Shown: positions 18,426-26,794 of the stretch, in pieces
How positions within the stretch are numbered: the first letter of the stretch is position 1
Layout of the letters: every line of letters starts with the position of its first letter
NCBI GenBank assembly: GCA_030836185.1
Contig: JAURQH010000093.1
Location: 38,968-102,967 of the forward strand
Origin: Planctomycetota bacterium
Lineage (GTDB): Bacteria; Planctomycetota; Planctomycetia; Planctomycetales; Planctomycetaceae
Reading direction: 5' to 3'
Length of the DNA: 64,000 nt
Translations under genes and position numbers: made by a program
The notes under the pieces: generated by a model
Seen by the model: only the letters and a program-made list of their open reading frames with translations
Told to the model about the DNA's origin: nothing
Databases searched by the model: none

Positions 18426-20462
18426 ATGAAACAAATTTGCTCCGCGATTTTTCTCGTTTTCCTCTGCTTGTCCCCTCCAAATCTCTCCCTGTGGGCCGAT
18501 GGGCCGGCAGATAATCAGTCTGAGAACGTCCGACGCATTCCGAAACTCGGCATTGAAGTTTCTGAAGCCGACCACGAACAACTCACCCAAGAGATTGTGA
18601 ATTTGGGAGAATTGGTTCAGGCGCTTCGCCAAGATCAGCGTGAGATTGTCCAAGCCTATCTGCCCGATGTGGAAGTCTTCCTGATTTCTGTTTTCAACAA
18701 TTTCACCTATCAGGAATTCTTTCACCAACGAGAGGTGGAAGCAGCCAAACAACACCTTGCGATGGGAATGGAACGAGCCAATCAACTCAAGCAAGGCAAG
18801 ACTCCCTGGAGAACGCAGACTGGGGCCGTCATTCGCGGTTATCGATCCAAAATTGATGGCAGTGTTCAACCCTATGCCGTGTATGTCCCCGAGAGTTATC
18901 AGCAACTGGGAATCGATGCTTACCGTTGCGACTTGTGGTATCACGGTCGGGGAGAAACTTTGAGCGAAACCAATTTCATCGCACAACGGTTGCGCAATCA
19001 AGGTGCCGTCTCCAGTACGACCCATTTCATGGTGCATCCCTACGGTCGTTATTCCAATGCCAACAAATTTGCCGGCGAGATCGACTCTTTGGAAGTCCTC
19101 CAACATCTCAAAAGTGAGTACCGCATTGATGAAGACCGCATCGCAGTGCGAGGGTTTTCCATGGGAGGAGCGGCGTGTTGGCAGTTCGCCGTGCATTATT
19201 CTGACCGTTGGTTCGCCGCCACGCCGGGTGCCGGCTTTTCAGAGACTCCCGAGTTTTTGAAGTCGTTCCAAAAAGAAACACTGACACCCACCTGGTATGA
19301 AGAGAAACTATGGCGCATGTATGATTGCACCGATCATGCCATCAACCTGTATCACTGCCCCACCATTGCTTACAGCGGTGAAATTGATCGTCAAAAACAG
19401 GCCGCCGACATCATGGAAGAATATTTACGTCGGGAAGGAATCGACATGGTGCATATCATCGGTCCTCAGACGGCTCACAAGATTCATCCCGATTCATTGG
19501 TCGAAATCGAACGGCGTCTCACAGCATTAGAACGTACGGGACGCCAGCGCACTCCTAAAGAGATTCATTTCACCACTTTTACGCTCAAATATAATCGCAT
19601 GCATTGGGTGACCGTTGATGGACTGAAACAACATTGGGAACGAGCGCGAATCGATGCGCAAATCGCAGACCAAACACTCACTACCGACACCCTCAACGTC
19701 ACCGACCTGACGTTTGATTTTCCCGCCGGAGAGGCTCCTTTTGATTTATTGAAACCGGTCATTGTTTCGCTCGATGGGCAACAATTCGAAGCGGGCCGTG
19801 CGAAGTCAGACCGATCCTGGCAAGCTTCATTTCATCGTGATGAGCGCAATGTCTGGAAAGCAGGGCGACGACTGGAAACCGATCTTCGAAAAGTACAAAA
19901 CCTGCAAGGCCCCATTGATGATGCGTTCATGGACTCGTTTGTTTTTGTCAAACCGACAGGCCAAGCTGCTAACAGCTTGGTCGAAAAATGGACGCAACAG
20001 GAACTCGGTCATGCGATAGAACATTGGCGTCGTCACTTCCGAGGTCAGCCACGTCTTCTCTCCGATACAGAAATTGGAGAAGTTGAACTCTCCCAACACA
20101 ATTTAATTCTCTTCGGTGATCCCTCCAGTAATCAGGTACTGAAGAAAATCGCTGACAAGTTGCCCATCAAGTGGGGAGTTCAGCAAATTCAAGCCGACAA
20201 ACGAACCTGGGATGCCAGTCAACACGCGTTGATCGCCGTCTACCCAAATCCTCTGAACCCGAAACGCTATGTCGTTCTCAATAGCGGGTTTACATTCCGT
20301 GAGTACGACTATCTCAACAACGCTCGCCAAGTCCCCAAACTACCAGATTGGGCCATTGTCGATCTCAGCACACCACCCCATAGTCGAGGACCGGGAAAGA
20401 TCGTCGAAGCCGACTTTTTTGGGGAAAAATGGGAGTTGCGACCGGCTCACTCCACGCCTTGA
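18426..20462 (+). CDS. Exported alpha/beta hydrolase (prolyl-oligopeptidase/esterase type)
   Basis: The 678-residue protein has a signal peptide (CSAIFLVFLCLSPPNLSLW). An N-terminal helical region leads to an alpha/beta-hydrolase core. The nucleophile is Ser245 in RGFSMGGAACW, and His351 in QTAHKIHPDS is the likely catalytic histidine. About 300 residues of beta-rich sequence follow and probably form accessory domains. The core resembles peptidase S9 and feruloyl-esterase-like enzymes that planctomycetes export to attack plant or algal material. Exact substrate is unknown. The gene stands alone with a 270-bp upstream gap. Confidence 0.87.
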   Translation: MKQICSAIFLVFLCLSPPNLSLWADGPADNQSENVRRIPKLGIEVSEADHEQLTQEIVNLGELVQALRQDQREIVQAYLPDVEVFLISVFNNFTYQEFFHQREVEAAKQHLAMGMERANQLKQGKTPWRTQTGAVIRGYRSKIDGSVQPYAVYVPESYQQLGIDAYRCDLWYHGRGETLSETNFIAQRLRNQGAVSSTTHFMVHPYGRYSNANKFAGEIDSLEVLQHLKSEYRIDEDRIAVRGFSMGGAACWQFAVHYSDRWFAATPGAGFSETPEFLKSFQKETLTPTWYEEKLWRMYDCTDHAINLYHCPTIAYSGEIDRQKQAADIMEEYLRREGIDMVHIIGPQTAHKIHPDSLVEIERRLTALERTGRQRTPKEIHFTTFTLKYNRMHWVTVDGLKQHWERARIDAQIADQTLTTDTLNVTDLTFDFPAGEAPFDLLKPVIVSLDGQQFEAGRAKSDRSWQASFHRDERNVWKAGRRLETDLRKVQNLQGPIDDAFMDSFVFVKPTGQAANSLVEKWTQQELGHAIEHWRRHFRGQPRLLSDTEIGEVELSQHNLILFGDPSSNQVLKKIADKLPIKWGVQQIQADKRTWDASQHALIAVYPNPLNPKRYVVLNSGFTFREYDYLNNARQVPKLPDWAIVDLSTPPHSRGPGKIVEADFFGEKWELRPAHSTP

Positions 20463-20628
20463 ATTTCAGGGGGTGGCCGAGAAGAGTTAAGGCAGGTTAT
20501 AGACTTCCCGAAACGGGTTTGTTAATTTTGATGTGTCCCTCATGACGGGGGAAGTCCCATGTCACTGAAGACGTACGACTCCCTGATAGATCATTAGTAC
20601 TCAGTAAACGGAATGAGGAGAGAGAAGA

Positions 20629-21165
20629 ATGTTGCTCAAAAGAATGACAACCCTTTTGTTGGTTGCCGTTATCGTAGGTGTTTCCACATTGAATGCTGGC
20701 GAATTGAAAGTCGGAGATCCGGCTCCCAATTTTGAACTGACCGGATCGGATGGCAAAACTTATCGCTTGTCAGATTTCCAAGGCAAGCAAGCCGTCGTGA
20801 TTGCCTGGTTCCCTAAAGCCTTTACCGGCGGTTGCACCAAAGAATGCAAATCGTTTCGAGATCAAGGCGAAGCGATTCGTCAATTCGATGTCGCCTACTT
20901 CACGGCTTCCGTGGATCCGGTGGAAAAAAACAAGAAGTTTGCTGAGTCCCTCGAACTGGATTATCCCATCTTGAGTGATCCCGGAAAATCAACGGCGACA
21001 GCTTACGGCGTTGTGAATGAAACGCGAATGTTTCCCTATCGTTGGACGTTCTATATCGGAGAAAACGGAAAGATTTTGCACATTGATCGCGAAGTGAATG
21101 CCGGCAATCATGGCAAAGATCTGGTCAATCAACTGAATAAGTTGGGTGTTGATAAGAAGGGATAA
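20629..21165 (+). CDS. Exported peroxiredoxin (AhpC/TSA, BCP-like)
   Basis: The 178-residue protein has a signal peptide (TTLLLVAVIVGVSTLNAG). A thioredoxin-fold peroxiredoxin domain follows: VGDPAPNFELTGSDGKTYRL, then WFPKAFTGGCTKEC with peroxidatic Cys69 and a candidate resolving Cys73. The later SVDPVEKNKKFAESL and YPILSDP are typical of BCP/PrxQ members. It would reduce hydrogen peroxide or lipid peroxides in the periplasm using a thiol donor. GAGGAGAG lies just before the ATG. The next gene also encodes an exported thioredoxin-fold protein, a possible partner. Confidence 0.92.
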   Translation: MLLKRMTTLLLVAVIVGVSTLNAGELKVGDPAPNFELTGSDGKTYRLSDFQGKQAVVIAWFPKAFTGGCTKECKSFRDQGEAIRQFDVAYFTASVDPVEKNKKFAESLELDYPILSDPGKSTATAYGVVNETRMFPYRWTFYIGENGKILHIDREVNAGNHGKDLVNQLNKLGVDKKG

Positions 21166-21375
21166 ACTCTCGTCCCTGGGACTTCTGCCGAATCTCTCAA
21201 CCGGCTTCCCGAACAAATTTTGATTCAAACAGGAGAATTGTGAGCAAATTCACATTCATTCCTGATTGAATGCGTATGATGTCGAAAGACATTTCTTTGG
21301 CTGCGACGTGTGTTGCAGACCAGAATTGCTGAATTCATCGAATTTCAAATATTGAGATTTCCCTTAAGGAGTAAC

Positions 21376-21927
21376 ATGAAGATGAAGAATTTAATCCTCG
21401 CTGCCTTGGTCATGAGCATGACCAGTATTGCTGGTGCTGCTGAACTTGAATCGGGTCTTAAACCTGGAGATTCTCCTCCACCATTCAACGTCCGCGACAT
21501 CACCGGACCAAAAGCCGGAAAAACATTGTGCTATCGATGTATGTATGGTGCTCGTCCCGTCGTGACTATTTTCACTCGCGATATTGACGAAAACGTCGCC
21601 AACCTGATCAAAGAAGTTGACAACCAAGTCGGCGCCAATGGCGACAAGAAAATGGCTGCTTTTGTTGTGCTGCTCACTGACGATGCAGATGCTGCTGAAG
21701 GAACTTTGAAAACTCTGGCCAAAAAGAAAAGTATCAAGAATGTTCCTTTGACCGTTTATGATGGTACGGCTGGACCAAGCAGCTACAAAATTGCCAAAGA
21801 CGCCGATGTCACCGTGATGATGTGGAATGAATCAGACGTGAAAGTGAATCACGCATTCGCCAAAGGCCAACTGACGAAAAAGAGCGTCAGTGCGGTTGCT
21901 GGTGACTCCGCCAAAATCCTCGAGTAA
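21376..21927 (+). CDS. Exported thioredoxin-fold protein with CxxC
   Basis: The 183-residue product starts at ATG 21376, preceded by AAGGAG 4 bp upstream. It has a signal peptide (NLILAALVMSMTSIAG), a redoxin-like opening (LKPGDSPPPFNVRDITGP) and a CxxC pair, Cys52-Y-R-Cys55. The rest follows a thioredoxin/redoxin fold (VVLLTDDAD, VPLTVYDG). It may act as a periplasmic disulfide reductase. It lies 210 bp after the exported peroxiredoxin gene in the same direction, so it is a candidate reductant for it. A strong terminator follows. Confidence 0.82.
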   Translation: MKMKNLILAALVMSMTSIAGAAELESGLKPGDSPPPFNVRDITGPKAGKTLCYRCMYGARPVVTIFTRDIDENVANLIKEVDNQVGANGDKKMAAFVVLLTDDADAAEGTLKTLAKKKSIKNVPLTVYDGTAGPSSYKIAKDADVTVMMWNESDVKVNHAFAKGQLTKKSVSAVAGDSAKILE

Positions 21928-21953
21928 TTCGAGAGATTGACGGAATTGATCAC

Positions 21954-21988
21954 AAACCCGCTTTTCGATCCCGGAAAGCGGGTTTTTT
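21954..21988 (+). terminator. Intrinsic terminator
   Basis: AAACCCGCTTT (21954-21964) pairs with AAAGCGGGTT starting at 21975, followed by a run of six T. It ends the transcript of the CxxC protein gene, 27 bp after its stop. Confidence 0.9.
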
Positions 21989-22142
21989 CGTGCGCATCTC
22001 GTAGGAATTCCCCTCTCTGGCCCATTTGCCGATGCACCAATTCCCACAATCATGCTAGAATTAGACTCACTAACAGGGCGTGTTCATGAGAATTTCTGCC
22101 CGTGTGCGTGGGCCGCACACAATTCGAGTGCTGAGGGTTTTT

Positions 22143-25100
22143 ATGTTGCGGACCAATTCTTTCCAGCAATGCAGACCGGTTCTATTCGCGCTCTGCATGA
22201 TTCTTTTTTTCTCTCCACAATGGAAAAACACACAAAGGGGAAATGCGCAAGAGACTCCTTCGGGAGTGATACTCGACTCGCAACTCTCTGATCGTCGACT
22301 GCAACGTGTTTTCGATTCTGCCAATGCGTTGCTCCAACGTCGAGATTTTGTGAATGCACTCCCCTTACTGCAATCGATACTCGATCATCCACGAGACGCA
22401 CTCTATTTCATCGATCCCGAAAACCGCGATCAAGCTGTCAGTCTCAAAGGGAAAGTGCTCGATACTCTCTATCAACTCGCGCCTTCGGAACGCAAACAAT
22501 ACGATCTGCTTTATAATGCCGCAGCACAAGATGTTCTCAACAAAGCCGAGCAGACTGCTGATTCGATGCTGTTGGAGGAAGTCGTTCGTCGCTACTACTT
22601 CACATCGACTGGTGCGCAAGCCGCCCGAAATCTTGCCGAACTGTATTTTGATCGAGGGAACTCTCTGGCCGCAGCCTTAATGTTTCAGAGACTGCTCGAT
22701 GAAAATCGCATCTCCCGAAACGACCGTCCGGGGATTCTTTTGCAAACTGCGATTGCGTTACGAATGGCTGGACTGAATCAGGAATGTCTGAAATCACTGA
22801 GCCAACTGAAAAGAGAATCTGCAAATCAGACGTTTGATCTTGGTGGTCGTCAAATTTCGGTGGATCAAAACAGCGCGACAGACCTCGCTTGGCTCGACAA
22901 AATCGCCTCTCTCTCCACCACCGATCAACGACACTCTGGGCTCACCAACTGGGCCATGTTCGGCGGAGATGCCACACGCAACGGAACCACCGATGCTCCT
23001 CCCCCCATTCGAGAACAGGGATGGGAATTCCGTACGATTCCTCTCTCGGAATCTGATGATCCTCGCCAACTCGAACTGGTCGAAAGCGAACTACGAGGAT
23101 TGTCCAAACGCTTTGAATCCACGAATTACCTGCAACTACCGGCAATGCACCCGTTAATCGTCGGCGATACGGTCGTCTTTCGTTCTTTAGGAAACCTCAA
23201 GGCGATCCACAAACTCACGGGAGAGTTTCTCTGGGAAACATTTTCTTACGATTCTGAGTTCATGAGCCTGGTCGCACAAATGCGAACCTCCGATCTCCGA
23301 CGAGAAGATGAAATCACCGAACTCCAACGCTACATCATGCAACGCACCTGGAGAGATATGACCTCCGGGACACTCTCAAGCAATGGGGAATTGATCTTCG
23401 CGATTGAAGAACAAGGACTGCTTAAACCAACACGATCACTCAACAGTCGCCGGGAGCAAAATTATAACAAGTTGATGGCCTATGAACTTGCCAGCGGAAA
23501 AGCCGTTTGGGAGTTAGGTGGGCCAACCGAAGATCGGGCTGGAGTCCAGTTTCTTGGTCCTCCATTGGTCCAGGGAAACCTGCTGTATTGCCTGATTTCA
23601 CGAAACGAAGAAATCTTGTTAATCGCCTTAAAAAATCGTGAGTTGGCAAACGGTCGCAACATCGTCGAATGGTTATGGGAACAACCTTTACCAACACCCA
23701 TTTCCTCAGAACTCTCTCAGCAGATGCCTTTATGGAAATTGACCGGCTTGACCCCAAGTTATGCCAACGGTGTTTTGATTTGTCCCATTGCGCACGAAAC
23801 GGTCATCGGCTACGACCTCGCTCGGGGAATTTTTAGTTGGCAGTTTCGTTATACCGATGAACTGTCTCACTCCAAAAAAACGATGGACAAACTGTACCAC
23901 TTTCAGAGCGACTACGGCATTAGCCCCGCCGACGAAGATCGTTGGCTCGATACCGCACCGATCATCGCGGAGGGACGAGTCATTTTAACGCCGAGCGATT
24001 CCACTGAAATCTTCTGTTTGAGTCTCTCACAAGGAACTCCCTATTGGTCGGCGCTACGAGAGGATGATTTGTATGTGGCGTGCGTCCATGATCGACAAGT
24101 GATTCTGGCCGGTCGTCAACACATTCGCGCTCGCGACTTGGTCACGGGACGAGAGACTTGGTCTGTCGAAATTCCACAACCAAGTGGACGTGGCTATTCC
24201 TCGGAAGGGTTTTATTACGTGCCACTTTCAACCGCAGCCATTGCGGTGATCAATCTCGAAGAAGGCACTCTGCAAAGTACGATTCCTTCACAATTTGATC
24301 GGGTTCCCGGCAACCTGGTTGCCGCCGACGGTGTCGTCGTTTCACAAACGAATAATCGAATTTTTCGATACTTCACACAGACTGAAATTGAGGAACAACT
24401 CAACGGGTCTCATCGCGAATCTCAAATACTGCGCGGGGAACTCGCACTTCTCGACGGGGATTCTTCGACTGCCATTCAAAAACTACTCACCGCATATAAA
24501 GATCAAACAGACCTGCGACTGCACGAAATATTGGTCACCTCTCTCCTGGAGGGTCTGCGCGACAACTTCGAAGACTATCAAGTCCATATCGATTTGCTGA
24601 AAACGATGACTCAGGGAACCGAGAAAACTTCGCAACTGGAAGAAATCCTCGCAACGGGCTTGGCTCAATCGGGGAAAAGCCTCGAAGCATTCCAGCATTT
24701 TATCGCATTAATTGAGAAGGACCATTTTCTCCTCAATCGACAACGGACTCGAATTCGTAGCGACATGTGGACTCGCACACAACTCGAATCTCTTTACCAG
24801 AATGCCGAAGCCGACACAAAAAAACAGATGAAAAGCACTCTCACCGCTTTCATCGAGCGGCTTCTAAAGCAGAATGATTCAAAACAAATTGCCTCCGCCA
24901 CGACAATTCTGCAAAATCTCCCCGATGGTCAAAAGCTGATACAACAGCGGATGGCTCAGCTCGATCCTTACACGGAAAGTCTCGAACTTCAGCAACTGCT
25001 GTTAATCGCAGAACAGTCTGCCAATGAGTCTCTTCGTCGTGAAGCGGTCGCTCGACATTATCGTTTGTTAATGAAGCTTCAACGAGTCGAACAGGCGGCA

Positions 25101-26708
25101 CAGCTACGAGAAGTGTTATTGACCGAGTTTCGTGATGTCGTTTGCTTGGAGGGAATGACGGGTGCCGAACTGGCCGGCTGGGGACTCGAAAATCGCTTAC
25201 TCAAGGAATACCTGGCCAACAGGCATCACCCGTGGACAGGGCGCCCCATCACAGTGACAGCCTCCTCAAATGGATCGATGTTACCGGTCTTGCATCGAAT
25301 TCCCGTGGAAGGAGACCCGGGGCTATGGAGGGGTTGGTCGTTCTGTCTCTCTACTGATCGTCCTCCCCGCTTTTATGCGATTGACGAATTTGGGGAAAAA
25401 CGATTCGACCTGGCTCTCACCATGGTCAAACAAACTCCAGGATCGATCCTCGCTGATCGAAAAATCTACTTTCACGGGCACATGGCCGTACTCGTTTTCT
25501 CGGATCAGTTTTACGTGCTTGATCTCTTTCAGGAAGGTGACGATTGTCTGCTACACGGACCTCACGACCTGAAAGAACCGTTGATCGGGTTTCGGTCACG
25601 GTCTCCCCAGTCGGCGATTTTGACAGAACGAACACTCGCCACCAACGGGCATCCGTCACAACAAATTCGGGATATGTTTGACGAACCCATCGGGATGATC
25701 GCTCATATCAATTCGGAAATGATCGTCTTCCAGCGAGATCGAAAACTGATTGCCATCGATTGGCAGAACGGCGAACTTTTATGGTCGCGCGAGATCATCG
25801 CTCATGGGCAATCTCTGTGGGGGACGGACGAGTTCATTGCCTCGCTTCCTCTCAACGGCCAGTCTGTGAAAGTCTTTCGGACCATTGATGGAGCACCGCT
25901 GGGAGAGTTTTCACTCACGGGTGACCGACGACTCATGATCACTCAAGGACAATACTTGATCGTTCAGGAGAAAGTTCGCGAAGACTCCGGGACCGTTGAT
26001 CGTTGGGAACTTTCGGTCTATGACCCGCTGACACAGCAAAAAGTCTGGTCGAAAGCCACGGAAGAAACTCTGCTGATGCAAACCTGCGAACCAGGAATGG
26101 TCGGCATCTTCGAACAACGGCAACAACAATTTCGATTACTTCAGGTCAAAGACGGAGCCGAACGATACGCGGTGAAAATTGAGACAGCACCGATAAACTC
26201 TGAAGAAGAGAACCAAACGGACGACCTGCGTATTGAAGCGTTCTTTCTCAGCCGCATGCAGAATGGATACCTGCTCAACATTCTCGAACAGCGCAGCCCT
26301 GAAGATGATTTCAGTGTCGTTACGGCAAACGAATTTCATTTTCCCGAAGTTCACGGCGAGGTCATTTTCATCAGTGACGAAGGAGAGACTCGCTGGCGGC
26401 AACGAATCAATCACCAGGCGTTCGATCCCGGTCAACCCGTCTCTTCACCGGTCGTCGTTTTCCTCGCCAAACGTCGTCAGTTACAACGACGATTCGTTTC
26501 CACTCCGCAAGAAACGTCAATCGATGTTCTCAATCTCAAAACAGGGGAATCGATTTACAATCAAACCATCACCAAACATTTTTCCCGATTGATGACTCTC
26601 GCACAACCACAAAAAGAAATGGTGATTCTGTTCGACAGTCGAAATTCTTTCCTCCTGAATTTTGGAGAAACAACGCCCAAGCCCACAAACAATCCCAATA
26701 ACCAATAA
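22143..26708 (+). CDS. Very large exported PQQ-like beta-propeller protein
   Basis: The 1,521-residue product starts at ATG 22143 with GAGGG 5 bp upstream; an in-frame GTG at 22080 and ATG at 22086 are less likely. A signal peptide (PVLFALCMILFFSPQW) precedes a tetratricopeptide-like helical region (NALLQRRDFVNALPLLQS). Blades of a PQQ/BamB-type propeller follow (LKAIHKLTGEFLWETF, YELASGKAVWELGG, ARDLVTGRETWSVE). A second helical region spans about 780-1010, and a second propeller completes the protein (LIAIDWQNGELLWSREI). This helical-propeller-helical-propeller plan is typical of planctomycete secreted proteins of unknown role. It probably binds partners at the cell surface or in the paryphoplasm; no PQQ-binding residues can be claimed. 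Confidence 0.88.
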   Translation: MLRTNSFQQCRPVLFALCMILFFSPQWKNTQRGNAQETPSGVILDSQLSDRRLQRVFDSANALLQRRDFVNALPLLQSILDHPRDALYFIDPENRDQAVSLKGKVLDTLYQLAPSERKQYDLLYNAAAQDVLNKAEQTADSMLLEEVVRRYYFTSTGAQAARNLAELYFDRGNSLAAALMFQRLLDENRISRNDRPGILLQTAIALRMAGLNQECLKSLSQLKRESANQTFDLGGRQISVDQNSATDLAWLDKIASLSTTDQRHSGLTNWAMFGGDATRNGTTDAPPPIREQGWEFRTIPLSESDDPRQLELVESELRGLSKRFESTNYLQLPAMHPLIVGDTVVFRSLGNLKAIHKLTGEFLWETFSYDSEFMSLVAQMRTSDLRREDEITELQRYIMQRTWRDMTSGTLSSNGELIFAIEEQGLLKPTRSLNSRREQNYNKLMAYELASGKAVWELGGPTEDRAGVQFLGPPLVQGNLLYCLISRNEEILLIALKNRELANGRNIVEWLWEQPLPTPISSELSQQMPLWKLTGLTPSYANGVLICPIAHETVIGYDLARGIFSWQFRYTDELSHSKKTMDKLYHFQSDYGISPADEDRWLDTAPIIAEGRVILTPSDSTEIFCLSLSQGTPYWSALREDDLYVACVHDRQVILAGRQHIRARDLVTGRETWSVEIPQPSGRGYSSEGFYYVPLSTAAIAVINLEEGTLQSTIPSQFDRVPGNLVAADGVVVSQTNNRIFRYFTQTEIEEQLNGSHRESQILRGELALLDGDSSTAIQKLLTAYKDQTDLRLHEILVTSLLEGLRDNFEDYQVHIDLLKTMTQGTEKTSQLEEILATGLAQSGKSLEAFQHFIALIEKDHFLLNRQRTRIRSDMWTRTQLESLYQNAEADTKKQMKSTLTAFIERLLKQNDSKQIASATTILQNLPDGQKLIQQRMAQLDPYTESLELQQLLLIAEQSANESLRREAVARHYRLLMKLQRVEQAAQLREVLLTEFRDVVCLEGMTGAELAGWGLENRLLKEYLANRHHPWTGRPITVTASSNGSMLPVLHRIPVEGDPGLWRGWSFCLSTDRPPRFYAIDEFGEKRFDLALTMVKQTPGSILADRKIYFHGHMAVLVFSDQFYVLDLFQEGDDCLLHGPHDLKEPLIGFRSRSPQSAILTERTLATNGHPSQQIRDMFDEPIGMIAHINSEMIVFQRDRKLIAIDWQNGELLWSREIIAHGQSLWGTDEFIASLPLNGQSVKVFRTIDGAPLGEFSLTGDRRLMITQGQYLIVQEKVREDSGTVDRWELSVYDPLTQQKVWSKATEETLLMQTCEPGMVGIFEQRQQQFRLLQVKDGAERYAVKIETAPINSEEENQTDDLRIEAFFLSRMQNGYLLNILEQRSPEDDFSVVTANEFHFPEVHGEVIFISDEGETRWRQRINHQAFDPGQPVSSPVVVFLAKRRQLQRRFVSTPQETSIDVLNLKTGESIYNQTITKHFSRLMTLAQPQKEMVILFDSRNSFLLNFGETTPKPTNNPNNQ

Positions 26709-26794
26709 GTGTGACACACCATGCTTACGACTTATTGATCCCACCTCGTTCCATCCTCCCCCCCCATTTTTTCCCTTAGTAGTGATCATCGGCA

